Part shown: piece after piece, positions 37,258 through 45,439 of the stretch
How positions within the stretch are numbered: the first letter of the stretch is position 1
Layout of the letters: each line of letters begins with the position of its first letter
NCBI RefSeq assembly: GCF_024752025.1
Contig: NZ_JANTPU010000003.1
Span: 124,001-188,000, forward strand
Reading direction: 5' to 3'
Length of the DNA: 64,000 bases
DNA from: Pseudidiomarina sp. CB1
GTDB lineage: Bacteria; Pseudomonadota; Gammaproteobacteria; Enterobacterales; Alteromonadaceae
Notes under the pieces: model-generated
The model's database searches: none
What the model was told of the DNA's origin: nothing
The model's input: only the letters and a program-made list of their open reading frames with translations
Position numbers and translations under genes: made by a program

Positions 37258-40200
37258 TTAGAAGCGGTAGCGGATACCGATCTTCGCCTGCCACGTTGAA
37301 CGCTCTGGAAGATAGCGAGTTGGTGCTTGCGTGACCAAGTCGAAGGCACGGTTGTTGTACGGCGTACCGTAAACATATTGGCCGTCATCGTTGATGTAAG
37401 CACTTACCAATTCACGTACGTTGTCACCGTATGGTAATACGTGTTTCTGACCAGCGTCTTTATCAAAAATAGCGATCAGGTTACGTACGTTGATGTACAA
37501 CTCACCTTTGTGGCCTTCAGCAAACCCAGGAAGCTCTTGGGTATATTTGAAGTCCAAGTTAGTGGTCCATGGACCGCGTTCAGTGTTACGTGGCAAGTAT
37601 TGACCTTCGTAACCTGTTAGGCCTGCGCGTTGGAGGTACTCCATAAATTGGTCGTAGCCAAAGCCATCTTCATATGCAACTGCTGGGTCATCAGCGCCAG
37701 TTGGAATATATGGCAAGTAAACTGATGAACGACCCAAAGGACCAAACGGCTGGTTACCAAAGCTTACGTCGCCGTAGCTATCGTACACGTAGCCCCAAGG
37801 ACGACCAGAGTAACGTTCCCAGAACAGCCCGAAGGTAGAGGTGTAACCGTTAAAGATTTCAGTCTTATAGGTTACGTCCGCCATGAAGCGGTGCTCGACT
37901 TGGTAAGACGCAGTACCAGGACGAACGTTCTGACGATCCAATGCTACTGGATAACGATAGTTTGACAGTGCAGTACTTGAACTACCAGCTACAGCTTCTT
38001 GGATATCTTGGTTGGTGTAGCTAGCACGCATACTCAAACCGTTATCCCATGCTTTACCGAGCGTTGTCGTAAAGATTTGGCTCTTACCACCGTCACCATT
38101 GGTTAACATGAGGTCATAACGTTGTACGAAGCCATGATCACCAACACCGCTAGGTGTGTGGTTATCAAGTGGATCGTCGACCACGTAGATAATACGACCG
38201 CCGTCTACGGTGGTGCGTGGGTCACCATTCTCGTCTAACAATGGTACGCGAGTTAAGTCTTTCCACTGAACATCATCTTTACGACGAGTGTAGATGTACT
38301 CAACGCTTGCAAACCAATCATCGCCAAGTACTGGGATGCTGATGTTGTTGAAGTCAACAGCTAAACTTCCGCGCCAATCAGAAGGCAGGTCAAAGTCAGG
38401 ATCAATGGCGTTTACATAGCCATCGGCAAGCAAACCGTCTTGGACTTCTTGCGGAACTTGAGTCGGATCAACGTTGTCGAAGAATACCGACCAAGGAACA
38501 TCAGCCAAATAACGGTCAAACTGCGAGAAGGTCATCCCGTTATTGGTGTACGAGTTAGATACCCAAACATTTGGTCGGCCACCAGCGTAGCGCCCAAATC
38601 CACCGCGCAGTTGAGTATCATCGGTTAATTGATATTTGAAACCCATTCGCGGAAGGATCAAGTCCTTACCATTTAAGTTTTCAGTATTTGCAAAACCATA
38701 ACGGGCCGCAAAGTTAGGGTTATAGATCGGCTTATCTTCAGCGTGCATGCGTTCATAGCGCACACCAAACATAACCTCAAGATCCCAAGTCGGCTGCCAT
38801 GTATCTTGGATATACAGTGCTTGTGTACCTTGCGTGAAGTTCGCTGCGGCATCGTTGATATCGCCGGTTAAGCTTCCAGCATAATAGAAGTCACCCGCCT
38901 CTCGGTTGCGGAAATCTTCGATACTGTCGAACTCCCATGAACCTAACGCGTTCTGTACGAACAAGTTATAGATGTCGGTTTCTGAGAACGCATAACCGAA
39001 ACCAATAGCGTGGTCACCCAGCAGGTATTCACCGTTAGCTTGGAATTCGATAGTGGTGTTTTCGCCTTCGTTGGCGTGACGTGAATAGTCAGGACCAAAT
39101 TCGATAGCGTTACGACCGCCAACTTCCACGGTAACCATACCCATAGTACGACCGTTCAAAGGATCTTGAATCGCTTCGACGTTTTTGTGTGAAAGTTTAA
39201 TGTCGCTCGAGAAGTTTGAGCTCCAATTTGAGTAAACCTGTACCGCATAAGCGTCAAGGATTTGCTCATTGTTGTACCAGCTTGATGACAACGTCAATGT
39301 GCCGTCACCGCCATATTGGTTACGAATCGAGTTACCGTCGGTGCGCTGATAAGTGAAGGCTGCACGGTGTTCGTTGCTGATGTTCCAGTCAAGTTTCACG
39401 AGAAGTTTGTTATCTTCTTCGTCTGCTGGAATATCCCAGCCGCCAAGCTGAGCATCAGTTAAACCGTAGATGTTACGTGCGATATCGAGAACTTCGTTAA
39501 GTTCTTCGGTAGTAATGTTCGCAATGTTAGCTGCATCTGAACCGATAGGACCACGGTAAGGTGCATTGCTCTCGTCTTGGGTTTCATAGTTCACGTAGAA
39601 GAACAATTTATCTTTAATGATTGGGCCGCCAAGACCAAAACCTAAAGTCTTCTCTTCATAGTCAACATTTGGTGGTAACGCATCTTCATCATAAATAGAA
39701 GCTTCTGCGTCGCCAGCCAAGCTGTCGCTGGTGTACTGATAAAAGATTGAACCAGTTAACTCGTTGGTACCCGACTTGGTTACCGCGTTAACTTTAGCAC
39801 CGGTAAAGTTGGTGTCTTTGGCGTTGAAAGGTGCAACATCAACAGTGATTTGCTCGATCGCATCGATTGAAATCGGTGAACCTTGGGTTGGATAACCGTT
39901 GTTGTTCAAACCGAAGTCATCGTTCTGGTTGATGCCATCAACAGTGATAGAGTTGTATTTCGGGTTGTTACCCGCAACTACTAACTGGTCGCCGTCGCCT
40001 AACTGCGTAGCAAGTGGGTTCAAACGCACGATTTCTTTCAAATCACGGCTATAGGTTGGCAATGATTCGATTTGCTCTTCACCAAACGAGCTGCTTGAGC
40101 CGTTATTCAACTGTGCGTAGTTGATGGCCTGGCCCGTAACGCTAATGCGTTCAACGTTAGCAGCTTCAAGTTGTGCATTTAGGCGGAAAGTTTCGCCAAG

Positions 40201-40509
40201 CTTCAAGAACACTTCTGAATACTGTGCGTCTTGATACACGTCGGAATCGATAGTGATGCGGTAAGGACCACCAACACGTAAACCGCTAGCGATGAAGCTA
40301 CCGTTATTATCAGTGTTCACCTGAGTGCGGCTACCTGATGGTACGTGTTCGATGACAACAGTGGTATTGGCTGCGCCGCTACCTTGTGGTCCAAGAATCT
40401 CGCCTCGCATTGAAGCTGAGGTGTCTTGTGCTACCGCTGTCGCTGAGGCAAAGCCTAAGGCAATTGCGACGGCACTTGCGGTGCGCGAAAATCGCAGAGA
40501 TGTACTCAT
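37258..40509 (-). CDS. Oar-like TonB-dependent receptor 2
   Basis: A 1083-residue outer-membrane receptor. Signal peptide (MSTSLRFSRTASAVAIALGF, cleavage after ATAVAQ), carboxypeptidase-regulatory-like domain (SMRGEILGPQGSGAANTTVV), plug (YNSITVDGINQNDDFGLNNN, VNAVTKSGTNELTGSIF) and a large barrel ending IGIRYRF. Paralogue of the gene at 33431-36547. The frame opens at 40557, but the ATG at 40509 begins exactly at the signal peptide. The promoter region contains a palindromic Pho-like pair at 40609-40630 shared with the divergent phosphatase-fold lipoprotein gene. The terminator is at 37181-37213. Confidence 0.9.
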   Translation of the reverse strand: MSTSLRFSRTASAVAIALGFASATAVAQDTSASMRGEILGPQGSGAANTTVVIEHVPSGSRTQVNTDNNGSFIASGLRVGGPYRITIDSDVYQDAQYSEVFLKLGETFRLNAQLEAANVERISVTGQAINYAQLNNGSSSSFGEEQIESLPTYSRDLKEIVRLNPLATQLGDGDQLVVAGNNPKYNSITVDGINQNDDFGLNNNGYPTQGSPISIDAIEQITVDVAPFNAKDTNFTGAKVNAVTKSGTNELTGSIFYQYTSDSLAGDAEASIYDEDALPPNVDYEEKTLGFGLGGPIIKDKLFFYVNYETQDESNAPYRGPIGSDAANIANITTEELNEVLDIARNIYGLTDAQLGGWDIPADEEDNKLLVKLDWNISNEHRAAFTYQRTDGNSIRNQYGGDGTLTLSSSWYNNEQILDAYAVQVYSNWSSNFSSDIKLSHKNVEAIQDPLNGRTMGMVTVEVGGRNAIEFGPDYSRHANEGENTTIEFQANGEYLLGDHAIGFGYAFSETDIYNLFVQNALGSWEFDSIEDFRNREAGDFYYAGSLTGDINDAAANFTQGTQALYIQDTWQPTWDLEVMFGVRYERMHAEDKPIYNPNFAARYGFANTENLNGKDLILPRMGFKYQLTDDTQLRGGFGRYAGGRPNVWVSNSYTNNGMTFSQFDRYLADVPWSVFFDNVDPTQVPQEVQDGLLADGYVNAIDPDFDLPSDWRGSLAVDFNNISIPVLGDDWFASVEYIYTRRKDDVQWKDLTRVPLLDENGDPRTTVDGGRIIYVVDDPLDNHTPSGVGDHGFVQRYDLMLTNGDGGKSQIFTTTLGKAWDNGLSMRASYTNQDIQEAVAGSSSTALSNYRYPVALDRQNVRPGTASYQVEHRFMADVTYKTEIFNGYTSTFGLFWERYSGRPWGYVYDSYGDVSFGNQPFGPLGRSSVYLPYIPTGADDPAVAYEDGFGYDQFMEYLQRAGLTGYEGQYLPRNTERGPWTTNLDFKYTQELPGFAEGHKGELYINVRNLIAIFDKDAGQKHVLPYGDNVRELVSAYINDDGQYVYGTPYNNRAFDLVTQAPTRYLPERSTWQAKIGIRYRF

Positions 40510-40518
40510 CTTTCTTAA

Positions 40519-40535
40519 TTTCCTGGGTTGTGGTT
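40519..40535 (-). promoter_or_regulatory. 17-nt leader element shared by the two Oar-like receptor genes, copy 2
   Basis: Minus strand AACCACAACCCAGGAAA, identical to 36556-36572, 9 bases before the ATG at 40509. Conservation exceeds what a ribosome-binding site needs. Confidence 0.65.
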
Positions 40536-40608
40536 TAAAAAAAATCTTGAAAGGCAATACCGCTTGATGTTGAGCCTTGTGAATTATGTCTACGCTTTTA
40601 TAACACTA

Positions 40609-40630
40609 GCTTGTGTCAAAAATGTGACAG
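40609..40630 (-). promoter_or_regulatory. Putative Pho box pair in the divergent region between Oar-like receptor 2 and the EEP lipoprotein
   Basis: On the minus strand CTGTCACATTT followed by TTGACACAAGC. Because TGTCA and TGACA are inverse, the site also reads in 11-bp register on the plus strand (TGTCA at 40614, TGACA at 40625). It could serve either or both divergent genes. Confidence 0.5.
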
Positions 40631-40726
40631 TATTTTAATCAACTTTGCTCGTAATTGCACCGATAAAGTGGAACTAATACAGTAAAAATATGTCATAGCG
40701 GCTCTTCAAATGTTGCAGGAATGTCT

Positions 40727-41923
40727 ATGAAGCCTATTCTGTTCGGTGTTGTAGCTTTATTCGCTTTTTTCTTAAATGGGTGTGATGTGCCAAAAAAAAA
40801 TTCTAAACCGCCGGTAACCCTGCGGGTCGCTACTTTTAATGTCAGCATGGATGCATCGAATTACCTGCCCGCAGAAAAATGGCAAAGCGAAGGGGCAGAT
40901 GCTTTGCCCACGGCTCTCGCACAGCAACATCCGCAGGTTCGTGCCATCGCCGAAATCATTCAACATGTGCGGCCAGACATTATCGTCTTGAACGAGTTTG
41001 ACTACCTACCTGATGCACAGGTGCTGGAGATCTTTCGTAACGAGTTCTTAGCCGTCAGTCAAAATGGTGAGGCCCCGATCGATTACCCGCATAGTTTTAC
41101 CGCTCCGGTGAATACGGGGCGTGCGAGCCCATTTGACCTTAATCGCGATGGCGAAGCGAGCGGCGTAGGCGATGACGCTTGGGGCTATGGCAACTACGAA
41201 GGTCAATACGGTATGGCGGTACTATCGAAATACCCGATAGATCAGGCCGCAACGCGGACCTTTCAATTTTTTAAATGGCGCGACTTACCGGGCGCCTTGC
41301 AGCCGTTAGTGCCGAATACCCACGAGAGTTGGTATAGCCCTGCTGCTTGGGCACAAATGCCGTTGAGTTCTAAGTCCCATTGGGATGTCATGCTCGACGT
41401 TGAGGGGTATCCGTTACACCTCCTCGTAAGCCATCCGACGCCACCGGTGTTTGACGGCGACGAGAATCGCAACGGTCGTCGGAACCATGACGAGGTGCGT
41501 TTTTGGCACGAGTACGTCGGTGACCTCGACACCCAATATATCTACGATGATCAAGGTCGTCGTGGCGGCTTACCTGAGGCGCAGCGTTTCATCATTGCGG
41601 GTGATTTGAATGCTTCGATTGAAAGTGCGGATAACGTGCCGGGCACCATCGAGCAATTGCTCGAACACCCAGCTGTACAAGGTGATTTTGTACCTGAGAG
41701 TGCGGGTGGCAAGGCGCATACTCCGGACAATCCATTGGCGGCGCAGCATACTGCAGGTTGGCGTAAACGGGCGGACTATGTACTACCGTCCAGCTATGGT
41801 ATTCGCATCATCGACGGAGGCGTGTTTTGGCCCACCAATGCGGAAGCGAAAGCGGACTTGGTCGCCGACCGTGAGCGTTCGTCGGATCACCGTTTAGTGT
41901 GGCTTGACATCCAATTGCAGTAA
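40727..41923 (+). CDS. Endonuclease/exonuclease/phosphatase-fold lipoprotein
   Basis: A 398-residue exported lipoprotein: leader MKPILFGVVALFAFFLNGC ends in a lipobox. All motifs of the EEP (DNase I-like) fold are present: RVATFNVSM, IVLNEFD (catalytic Glu), FIIAGDLNASI, RADYVLPS and SSDHRLVWL (catalytic Asp-His). Such secreted proteins can be phosphodiesterases, nucleases or phosphatases; which one cannot be told. The ATG at 40727 is preferred because AGGA abuts the ATG at 40721. Directly upstream of phoBR and near Pho-like sites, so release of phosphate from extracellular nucleic acids or phosphoesters is a reasonable inference. Confidence 0.85.
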   Translation: MKPILFGVVALFAFFLNGCDVPKKNSKPPVTLRVATFNVSMDASNYLPAEKWQSEGADALPTALAQQHPQVRAIAEIIQHVRPDIIVLNEFDYLPDAQVLEIFRNEFLAVSQNGEAPIDYPHSFTAPVNTGRASPFDLNRDGEASGVGDDAWGYGNYEGQYGMAVLSKYPIDQAATRTFQFFKWRDLPGALQPLVPNTHESWYSPAAWAQMPLSSKSHWDVMLDVEGYPLHLLVSHPTPPVFDGDENRNGRRNHDEVRFWHEYVGDLDTQYIYDDQGRRGGLPEAQRFIIAGDLNASIESADNVPGTIEQLLEHPAVQGDFVPESAGGKAHTPDNPLAAQHTAGWRKRADYVLPSSYGIRIIDGGVFWPTNAEAKADLVADRERSSDHRLVWLDIQLQ

Positions 41924-41964
41924 TTTTCACAAAAATGTCGTAGATTCATAAAACTGTCATAAAG
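41924..41964 (+). promoter_or_regulatory. Putative Pho boxes of the phoBR promoter
   Basis: The proximal pair GATTCATAAAA and CTGTCATAAAG is in 11-bp register at 41943-41964. A second pair with cores TTTCA (41925) and TGTCG (41936) lies upstream, offset by 8 bases. phoB starts 44 bases downstream. Autoregulation of phoBR is well established in E. coli. Confidence 0.8.
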
Positions 41965-42008
41965 TAACGTAATAATGACGCTGCTTAAAAACGACTAGGT
42001 GAAGCACG

Positions 42009-42695
42009 ATGTCACGAAAAATTCTGATTGTTGAAGATGAAGCGCCGATTCGCGAAATGCTTAGCTTTGTCATGGAACAGCATGGGTACCAAGCAGTTGA
42101 AGCGAACGATTATCAAGTTGCTTTAGAGAAAATTGTTGAGCCGTTCCCCGATATGATTTTACTCGATTGGATGTTACCGGGTGGTTCAGGCATTCAGTTA
42201 GCGAAGAAACTGAAAAGCGATGACTTTACCCGCAGTATTCCGATTATTATGCTGACGGCTCGCGGCGAAGAAGAAGACAAAGTGCGCGGCCTCGAAGTGG
42301 GCGCCGATGACTACATTACCAAGCCATTTTCGCCGAAAGAACTGATGGCCCGTATGCGTGCGGTGTTTCGCCGCGTATCGCCTACCGTTTTGGATGAACC
42401 TCTTGAAATAGAAGGTTTAAAGTTAGATCCCATTTCACACCGTGTGAGTGCCTTTAATGATCGCCTGGATATGGGGCCGACCGAATTTAAATTACTTCAC
42501 TTCTTTATGACACACCCTGATCGCGTGTATAGTCGTGAGCAACTCCTCGATAATGTTTGGGGCACGAATGTCTACGTTGAAGACCGTACCGTGGATGTCC
42601 ATATTCGCCGTTTACGTAAAGCTATCGAAATGCATGGCCACGACCGCTTGGTGCAAACTGTGCGCGGTGTGGGCTATCGATTCTCGCCACGTTAA
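42009..42695 (+). CDS. phoB: Phosphate regulon response regulator PhoB
   Basis: OmpR-family response regulator that activates the phosphate-starvation regulon. The 228 residues comprise a receiver domain (acidic D10/E11, phospho-acceptor D53 in LLDWMLPG, K105 in TKPFSPKEL) and a winged-helix DNA-binding domain (about 130-228: [27 protein letters not shown] in part, [18 protein letters not shown]). Both the RE-type recognition helix and the TVRGVGYRF end match PhoB. phoR follows 29 bases downstream. Putative Pho boxes upstream suggest self-activation. Confidence 0.97.
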   Translation: MSRKILIVEDEAPIREMLSFVMEQHGYQAVEANDYQVALEKIVEPFPDMILLDWMLPGGSGIQLAKKLKSDDFTRSIPIIMLTARGEEEDKVRGLEVGADDYITKPFSPKELMARMRAVFRRVSPTVLDEPLEIEGLKLDPISHRVSAFNDRLDMGPTEFKLLHFFMTHPDRVYSREQLLDNVWGTNVYVEDRTVDVHIRRLRKAIEMHGHDRLVQTVRGVGYRFSPR

Positions 42696-42724
42696 AGTAG
42701 TGGCGACCGCAAGGGTAGGGCTCA

Positions 42725-44029
42725 ATGGATAAGCGTTTTTCCGCAGTGTTTATTCTGCGCGGCTTCCTTTGGTATGTCGTGCCTTTAGCTGTGCTCGGCT
42801 GGCTGTTTGGTTATTTATGGCAAGTATTGAGCCTTGGCCTGATAGGGATTCTGGCTTGGCATTATTTCTACCAATACAAGTTGGTGGATTGGCTGTGGCA
42901 CCGTCGCACCATGTTGCCGCCGAGTGCGCCCGGCAGCTGGAGTTATATCTATGATGGTATTTACCGCACCCAGCGGCGCAGTCAGCAACGGCGTCGCGCT
43001 TTAGCACGCATCTTACGCCGTTTCCGTGAAGCTTCTGAAGCTATTCCAGATGCCGCCATCGTGTTTCGTCGTGATGGCGGACTGATTTGGTGTAACAAGC
43101 TTGGGCAATTCTATTTCGGCTTAAAGTGGCCTGCCGATACCGGTATTCGTTTATCAAACTTAATTCGTCACCCCGAGTTTATTGCTTACCTGCAAAAAGG
43201 AGATTTTAGCGAAGCAATGTATTTGCCATCACCGGTGCGTGAAGACATCGAACTTGAAGTTCGTGTGATGCCCTACAGCGAAGATCAGTACCTACTGATG
43301 GCGCGTGATGTAACGCAACTGCGTCGATTAGAGCAAATGCGCAAAGATTTCGTCGCGAATGTTTCCCACGAATTAAAGACGCCATTAACGGTGATTCAAG
43401 GTTACCTTGAAATGCTTGATGATGACGTTAGTGCAATGCCTCCGGCATTAATGCAAAAAGCAGTCACCGATATGAGCGGGCAGTCAAAGCGTATGCGCAA
43501 CTTGGTTGACCAACTGTTGTCGTTATCGCGTATCGACTCAGCTCGTGGTGATATTTTTGAGCGTGCCGTTGCGGTTCCCGACCTTTTACGCCGCATTCAG
43601 CAAGACGCCGAGCAGCTTAATCAAACCAAACAGCATAACTTACGCTTCGAGATTGCGGCCCAGAGCATGTACGGGCGTGAAGACGAGCTACGTAGTGTGT
43701 TTGCCAACTTAGTAACCAACGCCATTCATTACACGCAACCGGGCGGCACGATCACCGTGCGCTGGCGCCCAGTGGGCAAACAAATGGAGTTCAGTGTTAC
43801 CGATAATGGTCCTGGTATCCCTGCCGAGCACATTCCTTTGTTGACGGAACGTTTCTATCGCATCGATAAAGACCGCAATAGCAGCAAAGGAGGTTCTGGG
43901 CTTGGCCTTGCCATTGTCAAACAGGCTGTTGAAAATCACCACTGTAAGTTAAACATCGACTCGGTAGTTGGCCGCGGTTCGACCTTCAGCGTGCGCGTTC
44001 CAGAGGAGTTGGTAATCACGCCTTCCTAG
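42725..44029 (+). CDS. phoR: Phosphate regulon sensor histidine kinase PhoR
   Basis: Partner kinase of PhoB. The 434 residues include two closely spaced membrane segments (about 14-32 and 34-50) with almost no periplasmic loop, as in E. coli PhoR. A basic linker and PAS domain (about 105-200) follow, then the kinase core: H215 in NVSHELKTPLTVI, LVTNAIHYT (N-box), DNGPGIP (G1) and GGSGLGLAIVK (G2). It senses phosphate through the PstSCAB-PhoU complex encoded just downstream. The first Pho-type repeats of the pstS promoter begin 3 bases after its stop. Confidence 0.97.
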   Translation: MDKRFSAVFILRGFLWYVVPLAVLGWLFGYLWQVLSLGLIGILAWHYFYQYKLVDWLWHRRTMLPPSAPGSWSYIYDGIYRTQRRSQQRRRALARILRRFREASEAIPDAAIVFRRDGGLIWCNKLGQFYFGLKWPADTGIRLSNLIRHPEFIAYLQKGDFSEAMYLPSPVREDIELEVRVMPYSEDQYLLMARDVTQLRRLEQMRKDFVANVSHELKTPLTVIQGYLEMLDDDVSAMPPALMQKAVTDMSGQSKRMRNLVDQLLSLSRIDSARGDIFERAVAVPDLLRRIQQDAEQLNQTKQHNLRFEIAAQSMYGREDELRSVFANLVTNAIHYTQPGGTITVRWRPVGKQMEFSVTDNGPGIPAEHIPLLTERFYRIDKDRNSSKGGSGLGLAIVKQAVENHHCKLNIDSVVGRGSTFSVRVPEELVITPS

Positions 44030-44031
44030 GC

Positions 44032-44093
44032 ATGACAAAAAAGTGGCAGAAATATGACAAAAAAATAGAAGCTGTCATCAAAGTGTCACATTG
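44032..44093 (+). promoter_or_regulatory. Putative Pho box array of the pstS promoter
   Basis: Three units in 11-bp register (cores TGACA 44033, TGGCA 44044, TGACA 44055), then a second in-register pair, CTGTCATCAAA (44072) and GTGTCACATTG (44083). TAAAAT at 44100-44105 is a possible -10. pstS starts 91 bases after the last unit. Confidence 0.85.
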
Positions 44094-44184
44094 ACCTACT
44101 AAAATTCCCAGTGTTCATTAAGCAAAGCTAAGTTTTAATCCACTATTTTTGGCACTGACCTTAGCACTGACACTTGGAGTCATT

Positions 44185-45156
44185 ATGAAAGTTAAATCAG
44201 TACTTCTTGCTTTAAGCGTAGCTGGCTTGGTAGCAACCTCTGCCCACGCCCAAAAAGCGACTGACAACCTCCCTGAATACGAGAAAGTAAGTGGTCTTTC
44301 TGGCAACCTTTCTTCTGTTGGTTCTGACACACTCGCCAACATGATGACCTTTTGGGCAGAAGAATTTAAACGTCTGTACCCGAACGTAAACATGCAAATT
44401 CAAGCTGCTGGCTCGTCAACTGCGCCACCAGCGTTAACTGAAGGCACTTCAAACTTTGGCCCGATGAGCCGTGGTATGAAATCGAAAGAAATCGAAGCCT
44501 TTGAAAAGCGTCACGGTTATAAGCCAACACCTGTTCGTGTAGCAATCGATGCCTTGGCGGTTTTTGTACACAAAGATAATCCAATCGAAGGCATGACCAT
44601 TGCCCAGCTCGACGCTGTATTCAGTAACACCCGTTTGTGTGGCGCTACTGAACAAGTTCAGCGTTGGGGCGACTTAGGCTTGACTGGTAGCTGGGGCAAC
44701 CGCGACTTGCAACTTTATGGTCGCAATTCAGTCTCAGGCACTTACGGTTACTTCAAAGAAATCGCGTTGTGTGATGGTGACTTCCGTGCCAACGTCAATG
44801 AACAACCAGGTTCTGCCTCAGTAGTACAGTCGGTTTCAACGTCGTTGAATGCGATCGGTTACTCAGGTATCGGTTATCTGACTTCTGGTGTGAAAACTGT
44901 ACCTTTGGCGGTTGAAGAAGGTGCTGAGTATGTAGACGCAACCACAGAAAATGCGCTTGCAGGTAAGTACCCACTCTCGCGTTTCTTGTACGTTTACGTA
45001 AACAAGCATCCGAACAAGCCGCTTGACCCAGCCACCGCAGAGTTTTTGAAAATGGTGCTGTCGAAAGCTGGTCAGGTCATTGTTGACAAAGACGGTTACA
45101 TTCCATTACCTAAAGTTGTCGTTGAGCAAGAGCTCGAAAAGCTCGGCTTGAACTAA
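44185..45156 (+). CDS. pstS: Periplasmic phosphate-binding protein PstS
   Basis: High-affinity phosphate receptor of the Pst ABC transporter. The 323 residues start with a signal peptide ([20 protein letters not shown], then HAQ). The mature part has the phosphate-binding motifs [15 protein letters not shown] and [25 protein letters not shown], and later [14 protein letters not shown]. This is the PstS type that is common in marine gammaproteobacteria ([14 protein letters not shown] start). The ATG at 44185 with GGAG five bases upstream is preferred over an upstream start at 44149. Strong terminator follows; pstC has its own putative Pho box. Confidence 0.95.
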   Translation: MKVKSVLLALSVAGLVATSAHAQKATDNLPEYEKVSGLSGNLSSVGSDTLANMMTFWAEEFKRLYPNVNMQIQAAGSSTAPPALTEGTSNFGPMSRGMKSKEIEAFEKRHGYKPTPVRVAIDALAVFVHKDNPIEGMTIAQLDAVFSNTRLCGATEQVQRWGDLGLTGSWGNRDLQLYGRNSVSGTYGYFKEIALCDGDFRANVNEQPGSASVVQSVSTSLNAIGYSGIGYLTSGVKTVPLAVEEGAEYVDATTENALAGKYPLSRFLYVYVNKHPNKPLDPATAEFLKMVLSKAGQVIVDKDGYIPLPKVVVEQELEKLGLN

Positions 45157-45176
45157 AAAGAGCGCTATTTGCTATT

Positions 45177-45215
45177 CGCTGTTCGCTGTTTGAAAAAGCG
45201 AACAGCGTTTTTTTT
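45177..45215 (+). terminator. Terminator after pstS
   Basis: Stem CGCTGTTCGC at 45177-45186, 11-base loop, stem GCGAACAGCG at 45198-45207, then eight T. The stem is built from the intergenic repeat also seen at 14938-14959. Confidence 0.9.
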
Positions 45216-45224
45216 GAGCTGGTG

Positions 45225-45312
45225 GTAGCCCGTGGTTCTACCACGGGGATTCTCGAAGTCAACGATCATGGTCAAAACGTCAGGTTTGACCCGTGATAGA
45301 ACCACGGGCTAC
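45225..45312. repeat. REPIN-like element (two inverted REP units), copy 2
   Basis: Starts GTAGCCCGTGG and ends CCACGGGCTAC. Each end is a GTAG head plus palindrome (CCCGTGG-TTC/TA-CCACGGG). Exactly 88 bases, as in copy 1 at 14804-14891. It lies between the pstS terminator and the pstC promoter. Confidence 0.82.
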
Positions 45313-45361
45313 CCGAATCTCGGCCAGCAGTATTTCAATAAATTTCAGTTTTATGACGGTA

Positions 45362-45383
45362 CTGTAACAATACTGTCATACTT
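45362..45383 (+). promoter_or_regulatory. Putative Pho box of the pstCAB-phoU promoter
   Basis: Units CTGTAACAATA and CTGTCATACTT in 11-bp register, followed by TACTAT and TATACT as overlapping -10 candidates at 45387-45395. pstC starts 56 bases after the second unit. Confidence 0.72.
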
Positions 45384-45439
45384 TTCTACTATACTGCGCG
45401 CAATGAAATTTCTAACTTGCACAACCACTCGAGGTTATG

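Noticed and set aside
40679-40700. Second Pho box directly before the EEP lipoprotein
   Set aside because: Only one unit (ATGTCATAGCG) is good; the preceding unit lacks the core, so it was not listed as a feature.
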